Shown in pieces: positions 43,608-54,478 of a stretch of DNA of 64,000 nt. This DNA comes from an uncultured Rhodospirillaceae bacterium (GTDB lineage: Bacteria > Pseudomonadota > Alphaproteobacteria > Reyranellales > Reyranellaceae). The notes beneath the pieces are model-generated. The model was not told the DNA's origin, searched no databases, and saw only the letters and a program-made list of their open reading frames with translations. Where the stretch lies: contig CAMFGZ010000020.1 of NCBI GenBank assembly GCA_945952105.1, forward strand, positions 45,772 to 109,771, in the 5' to 3' direction. The position numbers and the translations under genes are program-made. Each line of letters starts with the position of its first letter. Positions within the stretch are counted from its first letter, which is position 1.

Positions 43608-45596
43608 ATGCGCGTACTGATCACCCGGCCGGAACGCGAGGCGACGACGCTGGCCACGGCTCTCGCCGAGCGTGGCCATGTCCCCGTCATCGCGCCGCTG
43701 TTCCATCTCGAGATCCTGCGTCCGCCCGCCGACTTCGCGACGGACATGTTCGAATGCCAGGCCGTCCTGCTGAGCAGCGCCAATGGCGCGCGGGCGTTCG
43801 CCGAAGCGACCGAGCAGCGCGGCAAGCCGGTCCTCGCCGTCGGCGACACCACGGCCTCGACGGCCGAGGGGCTGGGCTTCGCTTCCGTGACCTCGGCCGC
43901 CGGCGACGGCAACGCCCTCGCGGACCTCGTCCGCCGCCGCCTCGATCCCAAGGCCGGCCCGCTCCTCCACGTGTCCGGCGTCGACATCGCGCAGGATTTT
44001 GCCGAGAGCCTCGCGCCGGACGGGTTCGAAGTGCGGCGTGTCCCTCTCTACGAGGCGCGCGAGGCGGCCGAACTGCCGGATTCGGCACGGGCCGCGCTTC
44101 AGGCGCGAGCGCTCGATGCCGCGATGTTCTTTTCGCCTCGCGCCTCCGCCCTGTTCGCCCGGCTGGTCCAGGAAGCGGGGCTTGCCGGTTCCCTGTCGAA
44201 CGTCACCGCGCTGGCGATCAGCCCTGCGGCGCTCGAACCCTTGAGCGCGCTGCCATTCAAGGCGACGGTGGCGGCGTTGCGCCCGACTCGTCAGTCCGTG
44301 CTGGACGAATTCGACCGGCTGCCCGTAGCTGCCCCAGTGGCTGGCCCTACAGCCGGCGTGGAAGGACCGAGCATCATGAGCGACACACCTTCTTCCTCCG
44401 GGACAATCGCTCCCCCCGCGGAGCCGTCCGTGACACCGCCGCCGTTGCAAGTGCGCCGCGGTCTTGGCCTGGCGGGTGCCTTCGTCACCGGCGTGGTCGC
44501 TTCCTGCCTGGTGCTGGCGGGCGCCCTTGTCACCCTGCCCTACTGGCCCGCCGACATCCGGGCCCTTTGGCAAGGACAGGGCGCGGCGGTGGCCCCGCCG
44601 ACCCCGGCAATCGACCTGCAACAGCTCCGCCAGGATGCCGCCGCAGTCGCCAATGCCTCGATCGACGCCGTCCGCCGGGACCTCGGCGCCCGCCTCGACG
44701 ATCTCGAAAAGCGCCTGCGCGCCACCTCGGCCGCCATTGCGGAACGTTCGGGCGGCAGCGGCAGTGCCGGCCCCGATCCGGCGATCGCCGACCTGCGCGG
44801 CAAGGTGGAGGCCCTGGAAGGCCGTGTGGCCGGCGCCTCGACGCCGGCCCCTGCACCCGCCCCGACGCAGCCGCCGGCGGCGATCGCGGATCAGGAAAAG
44901 GAACTCGCGACTTTGCGGCTGGAAATGGCCACCCTGCGCAACACGCTGCAGACGATCGACCAGTCCGTGACCGTGCAGCGCGACCAGACCAGGCTGCTGG
45001 CCGAGGCCGTCGACAAGGCGCGCGGCGAAGCGACCGCGCGCAGCGCCGGCGAGCAGAAGGCGATGAGCACCGCGCGCGCGTCGGCGATCATCGGCATCGC
45101 CGCACGGCTGAGCGCCGCCGTCGGCTCCGGCGTCCCCTTCGCCACCGATCTCGCCCTGCTGACGCCGCTCGCGCAGGGCGACGCGAAGCTCGGCGAGAGC
45201 ACCGCCGCGCTGCAGGCCTACGCGCAGACCGGCGTCGCCTCGCGGCCGGCGCTGGTGGCTGAATTCCCCGCCGTCGCCAAGGCCGCACTGGCCGACGATC
45301 TCGCCGACGATTCCTTCGGCGAGCGGCTGCTGGGCAAGGTGCGCGGCCTGATCTCGCTGCGCCGTGTCGGCGACGATGTCGAAGGCGACGGAACCGAGGC
45401 AAAGCTCGCCCGCGCCGAGGCCGCGCTCGACGCTGGCGATCTCGCCAAGGCGGTCGCCCTGGTGAAGTCGCTGCCGCCGCAGACGTCGAAGGCCACGGCC
45501 GGCTGGCTGTCGCGCGCCGAGGCGCATCTCGCGGCCAAGCAGGCGGCCGACCAGATCTCCGCCCAGGCCGTCACCCTGCTCGGCTCGGCGAAGTAG
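43608..45596 (+). CDS. hemD: Uroporphyrinogen-III synthase fused to a Mic60/mitofilin-like membrane protein
   Basis: One open frame of 662 residues. Residues 1-240 are HemD (MRVLITRPEREATTLATAL, VLLSSANGARAFAE, FFSPRASALFARL), which closes hydroxymethylbilane to uroporphyrinogen III. After a Pro/Ala-rich linker comes a second part: Pro-rich region, one membrane span (about 285-310), a coiled-coil (about 335-480) and a C-terminal mitofilin-like domain (about 490-660). That is the alphaproteobacterial Mic60 homologue. Usually these are separate adjacent genes. An internal ATG at 44376 (MSDTPSSSG) preceded by GGAAGGA could also start Mic60 alone. GGAGG precedes the ATG at 43608. Confidence 0.85.
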   Translation: MRVLITRPEREATTLATALAERGHVPVIAPLFHLEILRPPADFATDMFECQAVLLSSANGARAFAEATEQRGKPVLAVGDTTASTAEGLGFASVTSAAGDGNALADLVRRRLDPKAGPLLHVSGVDIAQDFAESLAPDGFEVRRVPLYEAREAAELPDSARAALQARALDAAMFFSPRASALFARLVQEAGLAGSLSNVTALAISPAALEPLSALPFKATVAALRPTRQSVLDEFDRLPVAAPVAGPTAGVEGPSIMSDTPSSSGTIAPPAEPSVTPPPLQVRRGLGLAGAFVTGVVASCLVLAGALVTLPYWPADIRALWQGQGAAVAPPTPAIDLQQLRQDAAAVANASIDAVRRDLGARLDDLEKRLRATSAAIAERSGGSGSAGPDPAIADLRGKVEALEGRVAGASTPAPAPAPTQPPAAIADQEKELATLRLEMATLRNTLQTIDQSVTVQRDQTRLLAEAVDKARGEATARSAGEQKAMSTARASAIIGIAARLSAAVGSGVPFATDLALLTPLAQGDAKLGESTAALQAYAQTGVASRPALVAEFPAVAKAALADDLADDSFGERLLGKVRGLISLRRVGDDVEGDGTEAKLARAEAALDAGDLAKAVALVKSLPPQTSKATAGWLSRAEAHLAAKQAADQISAQAVTLLGSAK

Positions 45597-45605
45597 GTCC
45601 TTCCC

Positions 45606-47012
45606 ATGACCATGCTGCGCACGATCATCTGGTTCGTCGTCGCCATCGCCGCGATGCTGGGCGCGGTGTGGCTGGCCGAGCGGCCGGGCATCGTCACCGC
45701 CGAATTCCGGGGCTGGCGCCTCGACACCAGCTTCGGCGTGCTGCTGATCGCCATCGTCGTGCTGATCCTCGTCGGGATCGCCGGCTGGCTGCTCTATCGC
45801 TGGATCGTCGGTGCGCCGGGCGCGCTGCTCGATGGCTGGGGCGAGAGCCGCCGCCGTCGCGGCTATCGTGAGCTGACGCAGGGGCTCGCCGCCGTTGCCG
45901 CCGGCGATGGCGTGGAGGCGCAGAAGCATGCGCGCAAGGCCGAGCAGCTCCTGTCGGAACCGGCACTCACGCTGCTTCTCTCGGCGCAGGCCGCCCAGCT
46001 CAACGGCGACCGCCACGGCGCAAACCGCGCCTTCAACGCCATGCTCGACGACGAGCAGATGGCGTTCCTCGGCCTGCGCGGCCTGATCGGACAGTCGCTG
46101 CGCGACGGCGACCAGGCCCAGGCGCTCGCCTACGCCGAACGCGCCTTCAGACTGAGGCCGCAGACGCCGTGGGTCGTGCATTCGCTGTTCGACATGCAGG
46201 CTCAGGTCGGCCAGTGGAAGGCCGCGCAGGAGACGCTGGAAGCGGGCATCCGCCGCAAGGTCGTCACGAACGACAAGGGCCGCACGCTGAAGGCCCTGCT
46301 GGAAGTCGAGCGCAGCCGCGAGGCCGAACGCGAGGGCCGTGCGAGCGACGCACTGGCGCTGGCCCGCGAAGCCTTCGGCCTCGCCCCGGAGCGTATTGCC
46401 GTCACGCAACGCCTGGCCGAACTGCAGCTCAAGGCGGGCGAGGCGAAGAAGGCGATGAAGACGATCGAGCGCGGCTGGTCGGTCGCGCCGCACCCCGATC
46501 TGGTCGGCCTCTACCTCGAAGCGTCGGGCGAAACCGAGGCGCTGAAGCGGGTCGGCGTGGTGCGCCGGCTGGCGCAGCAGAACCCCGGCGACATCGAGAG
46601 CCATCTGGCGCTTGCGCAGGCCTCGCTCGATGCCGGCCTGTGGGGCGAGGCGCGCCGTCATCTCGAAACCGCCGCCGGCACCAATCCGCCGACGCGCGTC
46701 TGCCGCCTGATGGCCGAGGTCGAGGACCGCGCGCAGACCGGGCAGGAGAAAGTGCGCGAGTGGCTCGGCCGCGCCGCCGACGCGCCGGCCGACCGCGCCT
46801 GGCGTTGCACCTCGTGCGGCGCCCATCACGAAGCCTGGCGGCCGGTCTGCGAGAGCTGCGGTGCCTTCGGCACGCTGCAATGGCGTGCGCCCGGCACCTA
46901 CGGCCAGATCCTGCCACCCGACGCGACGCCGGGAATGGTGCTGCCGACATCGCCGATCGCGACGCCGGGAACGAACCTGCCGGCCCCGGCCACGAACAAC
47001 ACCACAAGCTGA
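45606..47012 (+). CDS. HemY-like TPR membrane protein
   Basis: A 468-residue protein. Two N-terminal spans (about 6-24 and 42-66) are followed by the HemY_N signature and then TPR repeats: GVEAQKHARKAEQLL and GQWKAAQETLEAGI-type. The C-terminal zinc-ribbon motif CTSCG...CESCG has Cys401, 404, 415 and 418 and is characteristic of alphaproteobacterial HemY proteins. A role in haem synthesis is assumed from the gene order but not proven; it is not a protoporphyrinogen oxidase. It follows hemD-mic60 by 9 bases, keeping the hemD-mic60-hemY order. Confidence 0.88.
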   Translation: MTMLRTIIWFVVAIAAMLGAVWLAERPGIVTAEFRGWRLDTSFGVLLIAIVVLILVGIAGWLLYRWIVGAPGALLDGWGESRRRRGYRELTQGLAAVAAGDGVEAQKHARKAEQLLSEPALTLLLSAQAAQLNGDRHGANRAFNAMLDDEQMAFLGLRGLIGQSLRDGDQAQALAYAERAFRLRPQTPWVVHSLFDMQAQVGQWKAAQETLEAGIRRKVVTNDKGRTLKALLEVERSREAEREGRASDALALAREAFGLAPERIAVTQRLAELQLKAGEAKKAMKTIERGWSVAPHPDLVGLYLEASGETEALKRVGVVRRLAQQNPGDIESHLALAQASLDAGLWGEARRHLETAAGTNPPTRVCRLMAEVEDRAQTGQEKVREWLGRAADAPADRAWRCTSCGAHHEAWRPVCESCGAFGTLQWRAPGTYGQILPPDATPGMVLPTSPIATPGTNLPAPATNNTTS

Positions 47013-47041
47013 AGAAACAAGCTCAAGACAAGGGAAACGCC

Positions 47042-48061
47042 ATGTTCGAGACGACACTCGCGGGCAGCCTGCCCAAGCCGGCCTGGCTTGCGACGCCCAA
47101 CGTTCTGTGGGCGCCGTGGACGCTGTCCGGCGAGCCGCTGTTCGAGGCCAAGGACGACGCGACCTTCATTGCCATCCGCCGCCAGGAGGAGGCCGGCCTC
47201 GACATCGTGAGCGACGGCGAGCAGGCGCGGCAGCATTTCGTGCACGGCTTCCTGGCCGAGGTCGACGGCGTCGACTTCGACAAGAAGGTCCGCATGGGCA
47301 TCCGCAACAACCGCTACGATGCCGACTGCCCGACCGTGACCTCGGCCCTGAAGCGCCGCAAGTTCGTGCATGAGCGCGAGGCCCGCATCGCCCGCGCCGC
47401 AACCTCGCGCAAGCTCAAGTTCACCCTGCCCGGTCCGATGACGCTGATCGACACGCTGGCCGACGGCTACTACGGCGATCGCGTGAAGATGGCCTTCGCC
47501 TTCGCCGAACTCCTGAACCAGGAAGCCAAGGATCTCGAAGCGCTCGGCGTCGACGTCGTGCAGTTCGACGAGCCCGCCTTCAACGTCTACCTCAAGGAGA
47601 CGGTCGACTGGGGCGTGCCGGCGCTGGAGAAGGCGGCCGAAGGCCTGAAGTGCACGACCGCCGTCCACATCTGCTACGGCTACGGCATCGAGGCCAACAA
47701 CAAGTGGAAGGAGACGCTGGGCGAGAGCTGGCGTCAGTACGAGCAGACCTTCCCGGCGCTCGACCGCAGCAGTATCCAGCAGGTCTCGCTGGAATGCCGC
47801 GACAGCCATGTGCCGCCCGAGCTGATGAAGCTGCTCAAGACCAAGACAGTGTTGGTCGGCGCCATCAACGTCGCCTCCGACAAGGTCGAGACGCCGGAGG
47901 AAGTCGCCGCGACCCTGAAGCTCGCCACGAAATTCGTCGATCCCGAGCGCATCCAGGCCTGCACCAACTGCGGCATGGCCCCGATGACCCTCGGCGTCGC
48001 CTACGGCAAGCTGCGCGCCCTGAGCGAAGGCGCGGCGCTGGCGCGGAAGGCATTCGCTTAA
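47042..48061 (+). CDS. Core-MetE type methionine synthase-like protein
   Basis: A 339-residue cobalamin-independent methionine synthase domain without the MetE N-terminal half. The sequence has TLAGSLPKP and VSDGEQAR at the start. The metal site is built from HICYG (His and Cys) and CTNCGMAP (Cys) with an acidic residue in ECRDS. Core-MetE proteins in bacteria and archaea use simpler methyl donors than methyltetrahydropteroyl-triglutamate. The physiological methyl donor and acceptor here are unknown. It is 29 bases from HemY but unrelated in function; a link to an unknown corrinoid protein is possible. Confidence 0.85.
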   Translation: MFETTLAGSLPKPAWLATPNVLWAPWTLSGEPLFEAKDDATFIAIRRQEEAGLDIVSDGEQARQHFVHGFLAEVDGVDFDKKVRMGIRNNRYDADCPTVTSALKRRKFVHEREARIARAATSRKLKFTLPGPMTLIDTLADGYYGDRVKMAFAFAELLNQEAKDLEALGVDVVQFDEPAFNVYLKETVDWGVPALEKAAEGLKCTTAVHICYGYGIEANNKWKETLGESWRQYEQTFPALDRSSIQQVSLECRDSHVPPELMKLLKTKTVLVGAINVASDKVETPEEVAATLKLATKFVDPERIQACTNCGMAPMTLGVAYGKLRALSEGAALARKAFA

Positions 48062-48082
48062 GCGTCTCTTCGACCACACACC

Positions 48083-48113
48083 GTTGTCATCCCGAGCGCA
48101 GCGAGGGACCTTT
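48083..48113. repeat. Left 31-bp inverted repeat flanking the membrane gene
   Basis: This 31-base element begins GTTGTCATCCCGAGCGCAGC and ends GAGGGACCTTT. It is the inverted partner of 49036-49066 with one mismatch. It follows the core-MetE stop by 21 bases. Confidence 0.85.
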
Positions 48114-48168
48114 GGCGGTCCATCACCACGAAATATGCAACCCGCGAGAGAGCCTTTACACTCATGGC

Positions 48169-49062
48169 ATGAATGAGCGTGGCGCAATCCCATCGACGGG
48201 CAGGCTGATCGGCGAAGCGTTCGATCACTGGGCCACCCATCAAGGACTGTTCTGGATGATCGCCGGACCTGCCGGTCTTGTTCTTGCAGCGCTACCCTTT
48301 GCGGAGCCTTATGCCTCAAATCTATTACTCTTCAGGTTTGGACTGGACCTCAACTTTCGGCTGGTTGAGGGAGGCATTCACGTTCTTCTGACCGCACTGG
48401 TTCTCTACCAGTGGTTCAAGTACGCGCTATACGGCGATTGGAGTCAGCGCCTTCGCACGCTCCTGGGAGAGGATCGATTTCCGTGGCGCGCTTTCGTCAG
48501 CAGCGGATTCATCGCTTTCTGGATGCTGCAGTGGCTTCTCTCCAACATCACGTTCACGCTCTGGGGTGAACTCGTCCAAAGCCAGATGCCGTCACAGGAG
48601 GACTTCAGACGAGGCGTGCCCGTCACCTGGCTGGTTCACGTCCCCATTGGGTGGATTAAGGAAATCGCGCTTGCGGTGCTCTTCGGCGGCTTTCTGCTGT
48701 TCCTGCCAGCGAGCGCCGTGGGCCTTCGATGGAACCCCCGGCGCGCATTTCGCGAAGCTGCCGGCATCCGACGCCAGCTGATTGCGATTGCCGTGTTCCT
48801 GACGTTCCTGTCGTTCGTGAGCGAGCGGGCCTTGAATACGTTCGAGACGTTCGTCCTGCCACCTCACACAGCGAGGTTGGCGGGTCCGATCATCCCCTTC
48901 GTCTCCACTCTGCTGCTTCGCCTCATCGAGCTCCTGACACTTTACATACTGGCCCACACCGTCAGCCGGCTGTTCCTCGTGAAGACAGGCTGGACACGGG
49001 AGCCGGAAATACAGTCATCGAATCGTTCGTCGAGTAAAGGTCCCTCGCTACGCTCGGGATGA
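48169..49062 (+). CDS. Hypothetical polytopic membrane protein, bracketed by inverted repeats
   Basis: A 297-residue membrane protein with about six spans: residues 25-45, 62-85, 105-130, 160-190, 205-225 and 245-275. The N-terminus MNERGAIPSTGRLIGEAFDHW suggests a relation to membrane-domain proteins such as those linked to glycerophosphodiester phosphodiesterases, but I do not recognise it firmly. GC content and codon use differ from the neighbours. The stop codon lies inside the right inverted repeat, so the last residues (GPSLRSG) are repeat-encoded. This is a sign of insertion as a unit, or of a 3' end remade by the repeat. Confidence 0.7.
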   Translation: MNERGAIPSTGRLIGEAFDHWATHQGLFWMIAGPAGLVLAALPFAEPYASNLLLFRFGLDLNFRLVEGGIHVLLTALVLYQWFKYALYGDWSQRLRTLLGEDRFPWRAFVSSGFIAFWMLQWLLSNITFTLWGELVQSQMPSQEDFRRGVPVTWLVHVPIGWIKEIALAVLFGGFLLFLPASAVGLRWNPRRAFREAAGIRRQLIAIAVFLTFLSFVSERALNTFETFVLPPHTARLAGPIIPFVSTLLLRLIELLTLYILAHTVSRLFLVKTGWTREPEIQSSNRSSSKGPSLRSG

Positions 49063-49066
49063 CAAC
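49036..49066. repeat. Right 31-bp inverted repeat flanking the membrane gene
   Basis: Complement of 48083-48113 with a single C/T difference. It contains the stop codon of the bracketed gene and precedes the mutS stop by 15 bases. As mRNA it could form a hairpin only with its distant partner, so it is not a simple terminator. Confidence 0.85.
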
Positions 49067-49081
49067 GAAGTGTTGCTGCGA

Positions 49082-51754
49082 TTACGATTCCGATAGGCGC
49101 TGGCGCAAAGCGTAAAGCACCTCGAGCGCTTCGCGCGGCGAGAGTTCGTCGGGATTGATCTCGGCCAGCGCCTTCTCGACTTCCGACTCCTTGGACTTCG
49201 CCGTGCCGCTCGCGGGACGCGCGGGCGCGGCGGCGAAGAGGGGGAGGTCTTCGGCGAGGCGTGTCACGGCGCCGGACTGTTCGCCCTTCTCCAGCACCGC
49301 CAGCACTTCCTCTGCGCGCGCGACGACGGCGGCCGGAAGGCCCGCGAGTTGAGCCACGTGGATGCCGTAGGAGCGGTCGGCGGCTCCGGGCGCGACCTCG
49401 TGCAGGAACACGACCTCGTTCTGCCATTCCTTGACTCGCATCGTGTAGGGCGCGAGTGCGTCGAGCCGTTCCTTCAGCGCGCCCAGCTCGTGATAGTGCG
49501 TGGCGAACAGCGCGCGGCATCTGTTGACGTCGTGCAGATGCTCCAGGGTCGCCCAGGCGATCGACAGGCCGTCGAAGGTCGCGGTGCCGCGGCCGATCTC
49601 GTCGAGGATGACGAGGCTTCGGGCCGTCGCCTGATTGAGAATCGCGGCAGTCTCGACCATCTCGACCATGAAGGTCGAGCGGCCGCGCGCCAGGTCGTCG
49701 GCGGCGCCGACGCGGCTGAACAGGCGGTCGACGATGCCAATCGTGGCCGCGTGCGCCGGCACGAAGGCGCCGGCCTGGGCCATCACCGCGATCAGCGCGT
49801 TCTGGCGCAGGAAGGTGGATTTACCCGCCATGTTGGGGCCGGTCAGCAGCCACAGGCGGCGGTCCGTTCCCAGTTCGCAATCGTTGGGCACGAAGCCGGC
49901 CCCGCTCTGGCGCGCCAGGGCCGCCTCTACGACGGGATGTCGGCCGCCCTCGATCGAGAAGGCCGGTTCGTCGGTGAGCTGCGGCCGCACGTAATTGCTG
50001 CTGGCCGCCAGCTCGGCCAGCGCCGCGGCAACGTCGAGCCAGGCCAGTGACCGGGCGGCGGCGGCGATCGCCGGTGACACCGTCATCACCTTCGCGACCA
50101 GCTCCTCGAACACGGCGAGTTCGAGCGCCAGCGCCTGGTCGGCGGCGCGGCCGATGCGGGTTTCGAGATCGGCCAGCTCCGCGGTGCTGAAACGCGTGGC
50201 GTTCGACATCGACTGCCGCCGCGTGAAGCCCAGCGCCGCCAGGTCGAGCTTGTCGGCGTGCACCGCCGTCACCTCGATATGGTAGCCGATCATGTTGTTG
50301 TGCCGGATCTTGAGCGACGGAACGCCGGTCGCGGTCCGGTACTTGGCTTCGAGGCCCGCCACCGTCTTGCGGCTGTCGTCGCGCAGCGTGCGCTGCTCGT
50401 CGAGCTCAGGCCGGTAGCCCTGGCGCACGAAGCCGCCGTCGCGCACCAGAAGCGGCGGCTCGTCGGCCAGCGCCTCGGCCAGCGCCGCCACGGTATCGCG
50501 ATGGCCGGTGCAGCACAGGACGATCTCGGCGAGCGGCGCCGGTGGGGGCAACAAGGCTTCCGGCTCGGCGCGCAACGAATCCGCCAGCGTCTCGCCCGAC
50601 TCCAGCCCGTCGCGCAGGGCAGCGAGATCGCGCGGGCCGCCGCGGCCGACCGAAAGCCGCTGCAGGGCGCGTTCGATATCGGGCGTGCGCCGCAGCGCCT
50701 CGCGCACCCTCTCGCGCACGGCCGGACGCTCGACGAAGAGCTGCACCAGGTCGAGCCGGCGCTCGATCTCGGCACGGTCGGTCAGGGGGGCGGCGATCCG
50801 CTCGGCCAGCAGGCGGGCGCCGGGGCCGGTCAGGGTACGGTCGATGGTGGCCAGCAGGCTGCCGTCGCGCCGCCCGTCGAGGCTCTTCACCAGTTCGAGA
50901 TTGCGCCGGGTCGCCGGGTCGATCTCCATCGTGCCGTCGGCGCGCTCGCGCCGCGGCGGCACGAGGGCCGGGCGCTTGCCGGCCTGGGTCAGCTCGACAT
51001 AGTCGAGCAGTGCGCCGCAGGCGGCGACCTCGGCCCGGGAGAAGGCGCCGAAACTGTCGAGCGCGGCGACGTTGAAGGCCGCCTGCAGGCGCTTGCGGGC
51101 ATTGTCGCTGTCGAACCGCGCCGAGGGCAGCGGCGTGAGAACGGCGTTCCACTCTTCGAGCGCGGCCTTCAGCGGCTCGCGTGCCAGCAGCCGGTCCGGC
51201 ACCAGCAGCTCGCCGGGCGCCAGCCGGGCCAGCGCGGCGGCGACCTGGCCGGGCAGCAGCGGCTGGGTGGCGAAATCGGCCGTCGAGAGGTCGAGCCAGG
51301 CCAGCGCCAGATCGCCCTGCGCCTCGGACAGCGCGGCGAGGTAATTATGGCTGCGCGCATCGAGAAGGGAGTCTTCGGTCAGGGTGCCCGGCGTGATGAC
51401 GCGCACCACGGCGCGCTCGACCACGGACTTAGGCCCGCGCTTCTTGGCCTCGGCCGGGTCCTCGACCTGCTCGCAGACCGCGACCTTGAAGCTCTGCCGG
51501 ATCAGCCGGGACAGGTAGGCCTCGTGGCTGTGCACCGGCACGCCGCACATCTTGATGTCTTCGCCGAGATGCTGGCCGCGCTTGGTCAGCGCGATGTCGA
51601 GCGCCGCCGAGGCCTTCACCGCGTCGTCGAAGAACAGCTCGTAGAAATCGCCCATCCGGTAGAACACCAGATGGTCCGGATGCGCGGCCTTGATCGCCAG
51701 GTACTGGCGCATCATCGGCGTGGCGTCGGCGGGAATGGCGGAACTGTCCGGCAC
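49082..51754 (-). CDS. mutS: DNA mismatch repair protein MutS
   Basis: An 890-residue mismatch-recognition ATPase. The mismatch-binding domain has FYRMGDFYELFFDDA (Phe-X-Glu type), and the ATPase carries Walker A TGPNMAGKSTF and the Walker B/D-loop ILDEIGRGTATFDG plus HYHEL. The C-terminus ends in the helical LSPREALEVLYALRQRL. I chose GTG at 51754, which has GAGGAG 5 bases upstream; the extension beyond it overlaps the region before maeB and has no MutS character. Divergent from maeB. Length is normal for alphaproteobacterial MutS. Confidence 0.95.
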   Translation of the reverse strand: MPDSSAIPADATPMMRQYLAIKAAHPDHLVFYRMGDFYELFFDDAVKASAALDIALTKRGQHLGEDIKMCGVPVHSHEAYLSRLIRQSFKVAVCEQVEDPAEAKKRGPKSVVERAVVRVITPGTLTEDSLLDARSHNYLAALSEAQGDLALAWLDLSTADFATQPLLPGQVAAALARLAPGELLVPDRLLAREPLKAALEEWNAVLTPLPSARFDSDNARKRLQAAFNVAALDSFGAFSRAEVAACGALLDYVELTQAGKRPALVPPRRERADGTMEIDPATRRNLELVKSLDGRRDGSLLATIDRTLTGPGARLLAERIAAPLTDRAEIERRLDLVQLFVERPAVRERVREALRRTPDIERALQRLSVGRGGPRDLAALRDGLESGETLADSLRAEPEALLPPPAPLAEIVLCCTGHRDTVAALAEALADEPPLLVRDGGFVRQGYRPELDEQRTLRDDSRKTVAGLEAKYRTATGVPSLKIRHNNMIGYHIEVTAVHADKLDLAALGFTRRQSMSNATRFSTAELADLETRIGRAADQALALELAVFEELVAKVMTVSPAIAAAARSLAWLDVAAALAELAASSNYVRPQLTDEPAFSIEGGRHPVVEAALARQSGAGFVPNDCELGTDRRLWLLTGPNMAGKSTFLRQNALIAVMAQAGAFVPAHAATIGIVDRLFSRVGAADDLARGRSTFMVEMVETAAILNQATARSLVILDEIGRGTATFDGLSIAWATLEHLHDVNRCRALFATHYHELGALKERLDALAPYTMRVKEWQNEVVFLHEVAPGAADRSYGIHVAQLAGLPAAVVARAEEVLAVLEKGEQSGAVTRLAEDLPLFAAAPARPASGTAKSKESEVEKALAEINPDELSPREALEVLYALRQRLSES

Positions 51755-51922
51755 TGAAGCTCCTCGGGAGAGGTTCGGTCTAGCACACGCCGCACAGCGA
51801 TCCATGTGGACGACAGGTGGACGATATTTGGGCATGGAAGTTGCGCTGCAGCGCGGGATGGCTGGCTGGTACGCGCCGCCGATTATCGCCAATATGCGTG
51901 CTCAACCGGGAGAGAAATTCAG

Positions 51923-54223
<2,301 letters not shown>

Positions 54224-54241
54224 GAACGGTTTCATAAGATT

Positions 54242-54369
54242 CCGTCATCTCGACCGGAGCCTCGCGCAGCGAGGCGTAGCGGAGAGACCTTCCCTCGACG
54301 ATTAGCTGGCTATTCGTTGAAAGAAGGTCTCTCCGCTACGCGCCTGCGGCGCTCCGGTCGAGACGACGG
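54242..54369. repeat. Long imperfect inverted repeat downstream of maeB
   Basis: A 50-odd-base left arm starting CCGTCATCTCGACCGGAGC (54242) and a right arm ending GCTCCGGTCGAGACGACGG (54369) are complementary along most of their length, including GTAGCGGAGAGACCTTC with GAAGGTCTCTCCGCTAC. About 25 bases of loop separate them. It lies 18 bases after the maeB stop, probably terminates maeB, and shares the GTCATC...GCG...GAGnGACCT design with the other repeats in this window. Confidence 0.75.
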
Positions 54370-54394
54370 ATGTTTGACCTCATGGCAGCGCGGA

Positions 54395-54475
54395 GTGACT
54401 CTCGAAACTTGGTGGCTCTATCTCGGCGCGGTGGCGCTGATCGCCTAAACGCCGCTGCTGCGCTTCAAGCCCTGA
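54395..54475 (+). pseudogene. Remnant resembling a LysE/RhtB exporter N-terminus
   Basis: From the GTG at 54395 the frame reads MTLETWWLYLGAVALIA and then TAA (54446-54448). This resembles the first span of LysE/RhtB exporters, where LTPGPN would normally follow; here TP follows the stop, then LLRFKP and a second stop at 54473. GCGGA precedes the start. Too short to be sure: it may be a decayed gene or a coincidence. Confidence 0.3.
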
Positions 54476-54478
54476 GGC

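Noticed and set aside
43443..47057. A 1204-codon open frame on the reverse strand
   Set aside because: It lies antisense to hemD-mic60 and HemY. Its product is Arg/Gly/Ala-rich with no family motif, a common consequence of high GC.
47042..48061. Short MetE considered as a truncated pseudogene
   Set aside because: The domain is complete with intact metal-binding residues and a clean start and stop, so it fits the core-MetE class.
49036..49066. Right repeat considered as a simple Rho-independent terminator
   Set aside because: It has no self-complementary hairpin and no T-run; its partner is about 950 bases away.
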